Source of the DNA: JBHOQX01 sp042408595
GTDB lineage: Bacteria > Chloroflexota > Chloroflexia > Chloroflexales > Roseiflexaceae
Length of the DNA: 29,611 bases
Assembly: GCA_042408595.1 (NCBI GenBank)
Contig: JBHOQX010000040.1
Coordinates: forward strand, 1-29,611
Direction: 5' to 3'
Position 1 is the stretch's first letter. Each line of letters begins with the position of its first letter. The notes beneath the pieces are model-generated. The model was not told where the DNA came from. It searched no databases and saw only the letters and a program-made list of their open reading frames with translations. This document shows, piece by piece, positions 16,526 through 26,707 of the stretch. Made by a program: the position numbers and the translations under genes.

Positions 16526-16960
16526 TCACGCGCGGGGAGGGGCCGGCAGTGCGATGGTCAGAAAGCCGTCGTCGTAGCTGGCGGTGGCGCGGTCGGCATC
16601 GATCGGGCGCGGAAGAAAGACGTCGAGCTCGAACGGCCCATAGTTGATCCCCATCTGGTGGAAAGAGCGCGGGCGGGGCTCGCGCCGCTCCGGGCGGGCG
16701 CCGCGCACCCGCAGCAGGCCATCGTCCAGACTGATCTCGATCTCGGCGTCGCGCATGCCGGGCAGCTCGACAACGATGTAGAGCGCGTCGTTCGCCTCGT
16801 AGACATCGGCTGCGGGACGCCACGCGGTGCGCCCGCGCGCGATGACCAGCACGGATGCGGACGGGCCAAGCTGCCGCTGGAAGGCGCGCTCGAGTTGCTG
16901 CTGCAACCCGCGCGGGTCGCGTGCGGCCGAGAGCCGCCGCAGATAAATGACACGCTGCAT
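16526..16960 (-). CDS. hsp20: Small heat-shock protein, Hsp20/alpha-crystallin family
   Basis: An ATP-independent holdase chaperone that keeps denatured proteins soluble. The 144-residue protein has the alpha-crystallin domain at about 47-140: WRPAADVYEANDALYIVVELPG, whose middle DVYEANDALYIVVELPG marks the N-terminal strands, then EIEISLDDGLLRVRG. A typical loop and GFLTIALP near the end follow. ATG 16960 has GAGG and AGAAGG upstream. It is the first gene of the hsp20-lon operon and has its own extended -10 promoter. No CIRCE element or other heat-shock operator could be recognised. Confidence 0.93.
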   Translation of the reverse strand: MQRVIYLRRLSAARDPRGLQQQLERAFQRQLGPSASVLVIARGRTAWRPAADVYEANDALYIVVELPGMRDAEIEISLDDGLLRVRGARPERREPRPRSFHQMGINYGPFELDVFLPRPIDADRATASYDDGFLTIALPAPPRA

Positions 16961-16997
16961 GCCTTCTGCCTCGGTTGGTGGAGGTGCCGTTGGAAGA

Positions 16998-17005
16998 ATT
17001 ATAGC
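16998..17005 (-). promoter_or_regulatory. Extended -10 promoter of the hsp20-lon operon
   Basis: Minus strand ATGCTATAAT contains a perfect TATAAT (16998-17003) with TG one base upstream, giving an extended -10. The leader to ATG 16960 is about 30 bases. No convincing -35 is seen at 17-18 bases. Confidence 0.6.
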
Positions 17006-17043
17006 ATGGGAGGGGCCGCAGGAGTCATGGGGATGAGGATGAT

Positions 17044-17083
17044 CGCGCAGCAGCGGCGTTCCGCGGAACGCCGCTGCTGCGCG
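17044..17083. terminator. Perfect 40-bp GC-rich palindrome downstream of the sugar dehydrogenase
   Basis: Two 20-base arms are exact reverse complements with no spacer, centred on CGCG. It begins just after the dehydrogenase stop (17098, minus strand) and ends about 40 bases before the hsp20 -10 box. As RNA it would be a very stable hairpin, probably halting dehydrogenase transcription before hsp20. There is no T-tract, so a simple intrinsic terminator is not certain. Confidence 0.6.
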
Positions 17084-17097
17084 CCGGCCCGCGGCTC

Positions 17098-19419
17098 TTA
17101 CCGGCGCACAACCGGGACGAATATCCTGATCTGGTAGGTGGCGGTGTAGGTCGCCGTCGGCGCATTCGCTGTGATATCGCGCGTCCAGCCCACGGTGCTC
17201 GGCGCGTTTTGCGGCGGCAAATCCGCCCAGCCGGCGAAGATGAACGGCGTACCGTCGAGCATCTGCATCTGCGGCCCGCTGACCACCACCGCCCCGCCGC
17301 GCATGACGCGCGTGGTGTAGGGCGTCGTCACCCCCGTGCCGTTGATGACCATGTTCAGGCCGACGGGCTGCGACGTGAACGTCAGGTCGCTGGTCAGCGC
17401 GTCCAGGCGTTTCACGGTCGTCGCGCTCAGGCCATACCGGTTCGTGACCGTCAGCACGATCTCGATGTAGTTCGGATATTCGTGCTCAGGCCCAACATAC
17501 GAGCCGCTGTCGGTGCCATCGAGCGAGAAAAGATCGTGCACGTGGCAGTTTGTCAGCGTGTAGCAATGGTGGAGTCGCAGCGACCAGGAGAAGTTCTCCG
17601 CGGGGATCGGCGTGTTATCCGAGTCGGTCGCGCTGCCGGAGAACCTGATAGCTGTGCCGACCTGGTAGAGCGGCGTGGCCGGCTCGAGAAGGTTGATGAC
17701 CGGGGGATTCGGCGCGGTCGGCCCAACCGTAATGTCGATCGAGGCGCTGGCCGAAGCCTGGCTGGTGTCTGTGACGCGCAGCCGGGCCGTGTACCTCCCC
17801 GGCGTGTCATAGGTATGCACGACGGTGACGCCGCTGGCGTCGTACTGGCTGTCGCCGTCGAAATCCCATTCGTAGGTCAGCGGGTCGCCGTTGCCGTCCC
17901 GCGAGTCGCTGCCGTCGAAGGTGACGCGCAGCGGCCGGATGCCATTCGTCGGGGTCGCCCGGGCGACCGCGATCGGCGGGCTGTTTGGCGAGATGTACCG
18001 AATGCGATGGAGCGTGCCGCCGTTGATGTCCAGGTAGAACAGGTCGCCGTCCGGGCCGGTCTTCAGGCTGATCGGGCTCGGCGCTCCGCGCGCGAAGACG
18101 ACCGGGCTGGCGGCGTCCGGTGTTTTGACATAGATGCAATTACGGCTGTAGTCCGCGAAGAACAGCGCCCCGTGGTAGACGTCCGGATAGGTGCCGTCGG
18201 TGTAAAACGCGACTCCGCTCACCGCCGAGCCGCCTGACTGGCAGTACGGCTGGCTGTCGGTGACTCCGAGCGTATCGCTGTGCTTATAGACCAGCAATGG
18301 CTGGCGGACGGCGCCGGATTGGCTGTACAGCGTCTGGCAGAGAGCAAGATTTTTATACCCGTCCTGCTGCGGGATGCCCTCGTAGCACGGCCAGCCGAAA
18401 TTGGCGCGCGAGGTCGCCCTCGCAGGGAGATAATTGATCTCCTCCCAGGTCTTCCAACCGACATCGCCGATGTAGATGTCGCCGTTGGATGGGTTGATGG
18501 TGAAGCGGAAGGGGTTGCGCAGCCCCTGGGCCAGCATCCGGGCGATATTCGGGTCGGTGCTGCCGGCGGAGGGGTTGTCGCTCTTGGCCTGCCCGGTCTC
18601 AGGGTCCAGGCGCAGGATGGTCCCATCGAGCGAGGTCGGATCGTTGGCACCGGTGGTCAGCGCGTCCTGCGCGCGCAGCGCGCCGCCCTCGTTGGGCGGA
18701 TCGCTGCACGGATTGAGCGGTGTGGAGCTGCCGCCCAACTGCCCGTAGTCCGGCACGTTGAAGTTCGCCCCATCGCCGGCGCTCACTAGCAATGCGCCGG
18801 AGCGATCGAACGCCAGGGTGCCGATCGAGTGGCTGGGGAACTGCTGACACCAGTCGGTGATCAACACCTGCTCGGCGCCGGCCATCTGGTTGCCGTTGGC
18901 CGTCAGGCGCGACAGCCGGCCCGTGACGACGCAGCCGTCCTTGGTGGCGCCGGGGGGGTCGGGGCACCTATCGCTGCCGCCGGACCCCGGCCAATAAGGC
19001 TCCACCTGGCCGGGCGGAGCGTTGTAGGTGTAGAGGACGTAGACATACGGCCGCCGCTTCTGTGGGTCGGGGTCGGTGAACTTCGGGTCGAGCGCGAGGC
19101 CGAGCAGGCCGCGGTCCCAGTAATTGTAGACCTGTCGGCTCAGGTCGGCGAAGATCGTCGGCGTCGTGTCCGAAAGGCTGTCGAACACCTTGATCACACC
19201 GCTCTTCTCCGCGATGAAAACGCGCCCATCATCGGCGAACTGGAATTCGGTTGGGCCGCTCAGCCCGCTGATCACCGGGGTATCGACAAAGTTGGCCGGC
19301 AGCGTCGGGCCGTCCGCCCGCCCGGTGCTGATCGGCGCGAGCGCCAGCAGCGCCAGCAGCGCCAGCCAGCGCCACGTCCGCCGTAGAGAGCTATTGCCGC
19401 GCAGTTGGTGTGGCTGCAT
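17098..19419 (-). CDS. Secreted PQQ-type glucose/sorbosone dehydrogenase with PKD domain
   Basis: A 773-residue exported protein. Residues about 17-36 form a signal peptide (LALLALLALAPISTGRA). A six-bladed GSDH beta-propeller (about 40-485) follows, with FIAEKSGVIKVFD, GLLGLALDPKF, the active-site-type PSHSIGTLAFD and LVSAGDG, GLRNPFRF and IYIGDVG. These match the soluble PQQ glucose dehydrogenase/sorbosone dehydrogenase family, which oxidises aldoses with PQQ. A PKD domain (about 490-570, DGSDSRDGNGDPLTYEWDFD) and a further beta-rich region come next. The C-terminus is RIFVPVVRR, similar to the VCBS protein ending. Substrate and cofactor binding are inferred. ATG 19419 has GGAGGGG about 10 bases upstream. 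Confidence 0.9.
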   Translation of the reverse strand: MQPHQLRGNSSLRRTWRWLALLALLALAPISTGRADGPTLPANFVDTPVISGLSGPTEFQFADDGRVFIAEKSGVIKVFDSLSDTTPTIFADLSRQVYNYWDRGLLGLALDPKFTDPDPQKRRPYVYVLYTYNAPPGQVEPYWPGSGGSDRCPDPPGATKDGCVVTGRLSRLTANGNQMAGAEQVLITDWCQQFPSHSIGTLAFDRSGALLVSAGDGANFNVPDYGQLGGSSTPLNPCSDPPNEGGALRAQDALTTGANDPTSLDGTILRLDPETGQAKSDNPSAGSTDPNIARMLAQGLRNPFRFTINPSNGDIYIGDVGWKTWEEINYLPARATSRANFGWPCYEGIPQQDGYKNLALCQTLYSQSGAVRQPLLVYKHSDTLGVTDSQPYCQSGGSAVSGVAFYTDGTYPDVYHGALFFADYSRNCIYVKTPDAASPVVFARGAPSPISLKTGPDGDLFYLDINGGTLHRIRYISPNSPPIAVARATPTNGIRPLRVTFDGSDSRDGNGDPLTYEWDFDGDSQYDASGVTVVHTYDTPGRYTARLRVTDTSQASASASIDITVGPTAPNPPVINLLEPATPLYQVGTAIRFSGSATDSDNTPIPAENFSWSLRLHHCYTLTNCHVHDLFSLDGTDSGSYVGPEHEYPNYIEIVLTVTNRYGLSATTVKRLDALTSDLTFTSQPVGLNMVINGTGVTTPYTTRVMRGGAVVVSGPQMQMLDGTPFIFAGWADLPPQNAPSTVGWTRDITANAPTATYTATYQIRIFVPVVRR

Positions 19420-19577
19420 CGTCGCTGGTCCCCTCCGCCGGCGGCGCACCTCGTCCGCCGGCCCCCGCCGCTCCACGTTCCGCTACTCTACAACGGCAAG
19501 ATGACGAAGAGATGGCCTCTGTCCGCCTGCCGAGTGACAACTTGTTCAGCCTGCACGGGCCGGCTGCGCGGATGGGC

Positions 19578-19583
19578 TATAAT
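19578..19583 (+). promoter_or_regulatory. -10 element upstream of adk
   Basis: A perfect TATAAT at 19578-19583, 31 bases before the adk ATG. No matching -35 is present 17 bases upstream and the TGn extension is absent. The start of transcription would fall about 19590, right at the GGAGG sequence. Confidence 0.5.
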
Positions 19584-19603
19584 GGTGCCGGAGGTTGATC
19601 ATC

Positions 19604-19618
19604 ATGCCACGCCAATGA
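19604..19618 (+). CDS. Four-codon upstream mini-ORF overlapping the adk start
   Basis: GGAGG (19590-19594) is 9 bases before ATG 19604, an ideal distance, whereas it is 20 bases before the adk ATG 19615. The ATG 19604 frame reads M-P-R-Q and stops at TGA 19616-19618, so stop and adk start overlap as ATGA. This is the arrangement of a translationally coupled leader peptide. It may be coincidence. Confidence 0.3.
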   Translation: MPRQ

Positions 19619-20307
19619 ACAGCCCGGAAGCCGCTCCACCCCTTAATATTGTCCTGCTCGGCCCGCCGGGCGCTGGCAAGAGCACAATCGCCGAAGCGCT
19701 GGTCGGCGCCTACCCGCTGGTCGCGATCTCGACCGGGCAGCGGCTGCGCGCCGAGGTGCGCGCCCGCACACCGCTCGGCCGCGCCGTCGCCGCCTACCTC
19801 GAGCAGGGCGACCTGGTGCCGGACTCGCTGATGGACCGGCTGCTGCGCGCGGCGCTCGACCGGCTCGATCCGCACCAGGGCATCCTGCTCGACGGCTACC
19901 CGCGCACCGTGTCACAGGCGATCGGCCTGACCGGCACGCTGGCCGACTATAACCGTGTGCTCCACGCCGTGCTGGCGCTGGAGGTCAGCGATGAGGAAGC
20001 GATCCGCCGGCTCAGCGGGCGCCGGATCTGCGAAGGAGTGGCCGAGCCGTTCCCGGTCCACATCGACGACCTGGCGAGCATGCTGCGCTGCCAGGAGCGC
20101 GGCGGCCATCCCGTCCAGCGCGACGACGACCGGCCGGAGGTGGTGCGCCAGCGGATCGCGGTCTACCACGAGCAGACCCGGCCGCTCATCGCGTTCTATG
20201 AGCGCGAGGGGCTGTTGCGGCGGATCGACGGGCACGGGTTGCCGGCCGAGGTCTCGCGCCGGGCGCTGGCGGCGCTGCGCCAGGTGATGCATGACCATCG
20301 ACAATAG
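19615..20307 (+). CDS. adk: Adenylate kinase family protein
   Basis: Transfers phosphate between ATP and AMP (2 ADP), cytosolic. The 230-residue protein has P-loop GPPGAGKST, then AISTGQRLRAEV (AMP-binding), GDLVPDSLMDRLL, DGYPRTVSQA, and a LID segment with RICEG and RCQERGG (only two clear Cys here), followed by RDDDRPEVVRQRIAVYHEQT and PLIAFYEREG. The usual GKGT of adenylate kinases is GKST here. Canonical adk sits in ribosomal operons beside secY, so this stand-alone copy may be a paralogue. The start is ATG 19615; other frames upstream do not fit. It is followed by glgA 70 bases later. Confidence 0.85.
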   Translation: MNSPEAAPPLNIVLLGPPGAGKSTIAEALVGAYPLVAISTGQRLRAEVRARTPLGRAVAAYLEQGDLVPDSLMDRLLRAALDRLDPHQGILLDGYPRTVSQAIGLTGTLADYNRVLHAVLALEVSDEEAIRRLSGRRICEGVAEPFPVHIDDLASMLRCQERGGHPVQRDDDRPEVVRQRIAVYHEQTRPLIAFYEREGLLRRIDGHGLPAEVSRRALAALRQVMHDHRQ

Positions 20308-20365
20308 ACGGCGGACGGTGGGCGGAGGCAGCGTCGACCCGCCATCGTCTCGTTTCGAGAGCTGG
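20308..20365. repeat. GGACGG-type repeat in the adk-glgA gap
   Basis: GACGGCGGACGGTGGGCGG right after the adk stop, then an imperfect inverted partner CCGCCATCGTC about 13 bases on. It belongs to the GGACGxx heptamer style that also appears inside the GT-C gene (23493-23513) and, in reverse orientation, inside the GT4 gene (25616-25650). Confidence 0.5.
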
Positions 20366-20377
20366 GTGGGACGCGGT

Positions 20378-21842
<1,465 letters not shown>

Positions 21843-21853
<11 letters not shown>

Positions 21854-24779
21854 TGCCGGCGTGGGAACCGAGAGCGCGACTGTACAACCTTTGGCACCAC
21901 GACCGCGGAGCGGCGCCCGTACCGGCCCGCTCGTTCGTTTACGCGACCCGCGGCTGGCTCTCATCCTGCTGCTTTCGCTGGTGGCTGGTGCGCTGGCCTA
22001 CCAGGCCCCGGCCAGCGCCTACTTGCGCGTCGGCTGGCTGGGCGACCAACTCTTCCTGCCGGCCGGCGAGGGTCTCGGCGCCGATTCGAACGGCCGCTGG
22101 TACGGCGACGAGATCGACGATGCCGCCGGCTCCGGGCGCAGCCGCTGGACGCGCCAGCGCGCCGAGGTGATCATCCCCGGCCTGCACGCCGCAGGCGACC
22201 TCGGGCTCACCATCCGCGCCCAGGGCTGGCCGACGGACGCGCTAAACCCCGCGCGGCAGCCGACCGTCACCGTGCTGGCCGGCGCGATGCCCGTCGGCTC
22301 GTTCCGGCCCGCGCCGGCATACGCCGACTACCGCCTCAGCGTGCCCGCCACGGCGGTCGGCCAGGATGGGACGCTCCGGCTGAGTCTCAGCGCTTCCGAC
22401 ACCTTTACAGACACCGCGCGCTACACCGACCCGCGGCCGAAAGGCATCCGCGTCGAGGCGATCAGCGTGCAGGGGGGCGAGACGGCCGGCCCGCTCGTCC
22501 CGCCGGTCGCGCCGGTCGCCTGGCTGATGCTCTGCGGCGGGCTACTGTTCCTAGCGCTGGCTGCGCCGCCCCGGCGTCAGACGCTCGCGTTCGTGCTGGC
22601 GACGCTGTTGGTCTCCGGGGCGGCGCTCGGGCTGGCGCTCGCCCGCGCCTGGACGGTCGCGCTGCTGCCATGGGCGGCGCTGGCGCTGGGCGGGGCGCTG
22701 CTGCTGGTGCACAGGCATTCGGTCGTCGCGCTCGCGCGGCAGCTTGTGCACCAGTACAGCCAGGGGAGCGCGCTGAACTACGGCCTCGTAGCGGCTGCCA
22801 TCGCCTGGCTTGGCTACGTGGCGCTGCGCACCCCGCTCGTGCTGAACCAGCGTACCTACCGGCTGCTGCGCGACACCTTCCCCGACTCGCTGCTGGTCGG
22901 CGCGCTGGTGCTCGGTGCGCTGCTGCTGATCATCATTCGCGGGCGCGATGGGCTGCCGCGCGCCTGCCAGGCGGTCGTCGGGTTCCTCGGCGCGCGGCGC
23001 GGCGCGCTGGCGCTGCTTGGCGGGCTTGGTGCGCTGTGGATCGGCTACGAGGCGTATGTGATCGCGCTGCTGCCGTACGTCGGCCACGCCGACTACGCCG
23101 ACAACGCGGTGGTCGCCCGCAATCTGCTGCACGGGCGCGGCTGGGTCGTCGATTACGTCATGCAGTTTTACCAGCTCTACGAGGGTGTTACCCGCCCGCA
23201 GGAGACCTGGCCGCTGTTGCAGCCGGTCTGGATTCTGCCGTTTTTTGTGGCGTTTGGCCCGTCGGCGTGGGCGGCGAAGCTGCCGAACCTGGTATGTGTC
23301 GTCGGGCTCACGCTACTGCTGTTCGCCGCCGGCGCGCGGCTGTGGGATCGGCGGGCCGGGCTGGTCGCCGCGCTGATCATCCTCACCAGCCAGTGGTTCT
23401 TCCGCCTGGTGATCTACACGACGACCGACCTGGCGTTCGTGCTGTTCACGTTCGGCGCGCTCTGGCTGTTGTATCGCTATGTGGCCGGCGATGGACGACG
23501 GACGACGGACGATGAACCACTGCAGCGGCGCGGTGCGCACCATCGTCGATGGTCGCTCCTGCTCGGCTCGGCGCTGCTCACCGGGTTGATGCTGCTCCAG
23601 AAGCCGGGGAGCGGCGCGCTGATCGCGGTCGGCATGGGCCTGTGGTTCCTGGGGGAGGCGCTGCGGGGCGCGCGCGGGGCGCACGGCGCGGCCCGGCGGC
23701 TCGCGCCGGTCGTCCTCTGGGCGGCGGTCGCGCTGACCATCCTCGCGCCGTACCTTGTGCGCAACATGCGGCTGTTCGGCGTGCCGTTCTACAGCACCGA
23801 GAGCCGCGACGCCTGGGTGCTCGGCTATGGCGATTGGGAGGACATCTACCGCGTCTACACGCCGGAGGCCGGCCTGAGCGAGACCGGCGGCCTGCCCGAC
23901 CGCTCGTGGGTGCTGCGCTGGGGTTTCGACCGGACGCTGCGCAAGGTGGCGATCCAGGCCGCCGCGGCGCGCGATTACCTGCTGCCGCCCTGGAAAGACC
24001 TGCCCGCCGGCCTGGACGACTGGCTGTTCGGCCGGCCCGGCAAGGCGCTGCTGTTCGGCACGGGCGCGTGGCTGTCGCTGCTGGGCGTGGTCGGGGCGCT
24101 GCGGGCCCGCCGGCGGCTGCTCGGGCTGCTGCTGGCCGCGTTCCTGCCGTACACGCTCTTTCTGATCCTCTACTGGCACGCCAACGAAGAGCGCTACTTC
24201 GTGGTGCTGCTGCCGTGGCTCGCCCTGTTCGCCGCGGCGGCGCTCTGGGCGATCTACGACCGCCTGGCGGCGATCGGCGATGGGCGCTGGGCGCCGGTCG
24301 GGCTGGCGCTGGTCGCCACGGCGCTCTTCCTGGTGATCCAGCCGTCGTGGCCGGACATCGCCGGCAAGGTGCGCGATGAGCCGCAGCTCTGGGCGGCCGA
24401 CCTGGATGCCTACGCCTGGCTGCGCGACCACACCGAGCCGGGCGCGGTAGTGATGACGCGCGCCCCCTGGCAGCTCAACTGGCACAGCGAGCGCCCGGCA
24501 GTGATGACGCCGAACACCGCGAGCCGCGATACGTTCCTCCGCATCGCGCGCTATTACAACGTCCGTTACCTGGTGCTCGACACCCTCAGCAACCCGAGCG
24601 AGCAGGCGCGCCGGGTGATCGACGGCATGCTAGAAGACCCGCAGCTCGGCTTCGCAGAGGTGTATCGATCGCCGGAATATGTCATCACCGACGACCGCGG
24701 CCGGCGAGTCGCCCTTTCGACCGAGGTCTACCGTTTTCCGCCGCAGTATGGCGATGTGGCTGCCGTTGAAGGCCGGTGA
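21843..24779 (+). CDS. GT-C type membrane glycosyltransferase (ArnT/PMT-like, GT39-like)
   Basis: A 978-residue polytopic membrane protein. After TM1 (about 36-56) comes a soluble beta-rich lumen-side region (about 57-225), then many TM segments (about 226-545 and 568-820). The first large acidic loop has HADYAD (415-420), the type of acidic motif that catalyses transfer from a lipid-linked sugar in GT-C enzymes. After 820 comes a soluble C-terminal domain. The donor and acceptor are unknown. A heptamer repeat at 23493-23513 encodes GDGRRTTDDE (about 549-558) in a loop between TM segments. The start may be GTG 21843, overlapping the glgA stop, or GTG 21861; neither has a good Shine-Dalgarno. 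Confidence 0.85.
23493..23513. repeat. In-frame heptamer repeat inside the GT-C gene
   Basis: GGACGAC, GGACGAC and GGACGAT stand in perfect tandem. They encode G-R-R-T-T-D-D-type residues in a loop between TM segments. A CATCGTC partner lies about 26 bases downstream and could pair with GACGATG. Confidence 0.75.
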
Positions 24780-24861
24780 GCGACGTTGAGGACAGAGGCT
24801 GGAGGTTGTCGGAGCGGCGGACAATGAGGAAGGTGCATGGGTGGCGACTGTGCCGGCCCTT

Positions 24862-24908
24862 ACTCCCCTGCCTCTCGCTCCCCGTGTGCTGGGAGGGGGC
24901 GAGGAGTG
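24862..24908. terminator. C-rich/G-rich hairpin after the GT-C gene
   Basis: ACTCCCCTGCCTCTCGCTCCC pairs imperfectly with GGGAGGGGGCGAGGAGT around an eight-base loop CGTGTGCT. No T-run follows, so it is either a weak terminator or a dispersed palindrome like that at 1788-1830. Confidence 0.4.
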
Positions 24909-24954
24909 CGGGCGATGGCCTGCACAGCACCTACCCATCAGCCGAACAGCAATC

Positions 24955-24976
24955 TTGGCGGGCTTCGCCTGCCCAA
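24955..24976 (+). terminator. Small stem-loop in the GT-C/GT4 gap
   Basis: TTGGCGGGC pairs with GCCTGCCCAA (one bulged C, one G-T) around a TTC loop. Strong hairpin, with no clear T-tract after it. Confidence 0.3.
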
Positions 24977-25103
24977 CCTCACCGTTTCAGGTAGCTTCTG
25001 AGGCTTGAGACTTGTGAATCGAGGGGGTAGAGATTGGAAGCACGCGTAGAAGACAATGCTTGCCAGCGGCGATCTTCGAGCTGCTGGCAACGTTAGATTT
25101 GCG

Positions 25104-26567
25104 ATGAAGATTTGCATGCTCACATCGTCGTACCCCAAATATGCCGGGGAGACGACCGCGCCCTTTATCGAGGAGATCGCCGCGGGGCTGGTGCGGCGCG
25201 GCCATACCGTGCATGTCGTCGCGCCGTGGCGCCGCGATCTGCGGCGGGGGCCGGTGGAGCGGGGCGTGCATCTGCATTTCTACCGCTACAGCCCGGTCGA
25301 GGTGCTGAATGTGTGGGGCTACGCCGAGTCGCTGCGCGGCGACATCGGGGTGCGCGGTCGGGCGCTGGCCGCCGCGCCGCTCGCCCTCGGCGCGTCGCTT
25401 GCCGCCCTGCTGCGGGTGCTTGGCGACGAGCGACAGACGATGGACCGACAACCACCACGGACGAGCGAGGCGCCGTCGCGCCCTTACCCCATCATCTTTC
25501 GTCCTGCGTCCTTCGTCGTTCGTCGCCCTCGTCCCGGCCTTCGCCCCTTCGGGGCCGAGCCCCGTGGGACGGGGCCCGACTCAGGCCGTGGCTCGGGCCG
25601 GGGTTCGTCCTTCGTTGTCCGCCCACCGTCCGCCGTCCGCCGTCCATCGTCATTCGACCTCATCCACGCCCACTGGGTACTGCCGAACGGCCTGCCGGCG
25701 GCGCTGGCGGCGCGCATAGCAGACGTGCCGCTGATCATCAGCCTGCACGGTTCGGACGTGTTCATGGCGGAGCAGAACCCGGCCTTCGCCCTGCTGGCCG
25801 CCGCGTTGCTGCGGGCTGCCGATGGTGTCACGGCATGCAGCGGCGACCTCGCGGGGCGGGCCGCCCGGCTCGGCGCGCGCCCTGCGGCGCTGACGGTCGT
25901 GCCCTACGGCGTGGACGCCGGCGCGTTCCGGCCCGATCCGCAGGCGGCCGCCGATGTGCGCGCCGAGCTTGGCCTGCCGCCGGATGCGCCGCTGGTGCTG
26001 GCGATCGGGCGGCTGGTGTACAAAAAGGGCCTGTCGTACCTGATCGACGCCTTTCCCGCTGTGCTGGCGCGCCATCCCCGCGCCGTCCTGGTGATCGCCG
26101 GCTACGGTGACCTGCGGGGCGAACTTGAGCGGCAGGCGCACGCGCTCGGCCTGAACGGCAGCGTCCGCTTCCCCGGGCAACTCGCCCGCGACCGGGCGGC
26201 GCGCTATATCGCCGCGGCGGATGTCTACGCCGTGCCGTCCATCCGCGACCAGCGCGGTAATGTGGACGGCCTGCCGAACACGCTCCTCGAGGGCATGGGC
26301 GCCGCCCGGCCGATCGTCGCCTCGCGCGTGGCCGGCATCCCTGACGTGATCGCGGACGGCTGCCACGGCCTGCTGGTGCCCGAACGCGACCCGGCGGCGC
26401 TGGCCGCGGCGGTCAGTCGGCTGCTCGACGACCGGGAGCTGGCGCAGCGACTCGGAGCGGCGGCGCGCGAGCGGATCGTCCGGCAGCTTACGTGGGATGC
26501 GACCGCCGCGCGGTTCGAGCGGGTGTATGCGCAGGCGCTGGCAGCGGGGCGCCGTGGCGCGCGATGA
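25104..26567 (+). CDS. GT4 family glycosyltransferase
   Basis: A cytosolic or membrane-associated retaining glycosyltransferase of 487 residues, GT-B fold. The N-terminal domain has MKICMLTSSYPKYAGETTAP, then FDLIHAHWVLPNG and LHGSDVFMAEQNP. The C-terminal Glycos_transf_1 domain has GRLVYKKGLSYLIDAF, VRFPGQL and the E-x7-E region with EGMGAARPIVASRVAGIPDV. Residues about 110-183 (25431-25652) are a low-complexity Arg/Pro/Ser insert between ALLRVLGDE and FDLIHAHW that is not in the family. Without it the length would be near 413, normal for GT4. ATG 25104 is preferred over a longer frame upstream; the ribosome site is weak. Substrate unknown; its neighbours suggest envelope polysaccharide. Confidence 0.88.
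   Translation: MKICMLTSSYPKYAGETTAPFIEEIAAGLVRRGHTVHVVAPWRRDLRRGPVERGVHLHFYRYSPVEVLNVWGYAESLRGDIGVRGRALAAAPLALGASLAALLRVLGDERQTMDRQPPRTSEAPSRPYPIIFRPASFVVRRPRPGLRPFGAEPRGTGPDSGRGSGRGSSFVVRPPSAVRRPSSFDLIHAHWVLPNGLPAALAARIADVPLIISLHGSDVFMAEQNPAFALLAAALLRAADGVTACSGDLAGRAARLGARPAALTVVPYGVDAGAFRPDPQAAADVRAELGLPPDAPLVLAIGRLVYKKGLSYLIDAFPAVLARHPRAVLVIAGYGDLRGELERQAHALGLNGSVRFPGQLARDRAARYIAAADVYAVPSIRDQRGNVDGLPNTLLEGMGAARPIVASRVAGIPDVIADGCHGLLVPERDPAALAAAVSRLLDDRELAQRLGAAARERIVRQLTWDATAARFERVYAQALAAGRRGAR
25431..25652. repeat. In-frame composite repeat insert in the GT4 gene
   Basis: This segment has GACGAGCG-type units at its left end, TTCGTCC/TTCGTCG heptamers around 25498-25523, a G/C-rich palindromic centre (25535-25595), and CCGTCCG-CCGTCCG-CCGTCCA heptamers near 25627-25647. 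It reads through as about 74 residues rich in R, P, S, including SFVVRRPRP and SSFVVRPPSAVRRPSS. The heptamers are the reverse complement of the GGACGAC type in the GT-C gene. Confidence 0.7.
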
Positions 26568-26707
26568 TGCTAGCGTGCTCCTGCACACATCGTCGTACCG
26601 CCTTCAGGTGGTGCGCGCACGCGGTGTGATGGCGGCAGGCGTTGCGTCTACGAATCGCACCGGAACGCCTATACATAGTCCCTACGGCACATGTTCGGAG
26701 GCATCGG

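Larger units (their letters stand above)
24780..25103. other. Intergenic region between the GT-C and GT4 genes
   Basis: A 324-base gap. It holds two hairpins (24862-24908 and 24955-24976). No protein or RNA gene could be recognised; the short open frames across it have no family features. TTGAGA at 25005-25010 could be a -35, but the -10 at the right spacing is poor. Confidence 0.5.

Noticed and set aside
16961..17040. CIRCE operator upstream of hsp20
   Set aside because: No TTAGCACTC-N9-GAGTGCTAA-like pair is present.
23313..24485. 390-residue minus-strand open frame opposite the GT-C gene
   Set aside because: Arg/Gln-rich shadow frame, typical of GC-rich coding strands; no family resemblance.
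25431..25652. CRISPR-like array in the GT4 gene
   Set aside because: Units are only 7 bases, irregular and in frame in the coding sequence; there are no spacers of constant length.
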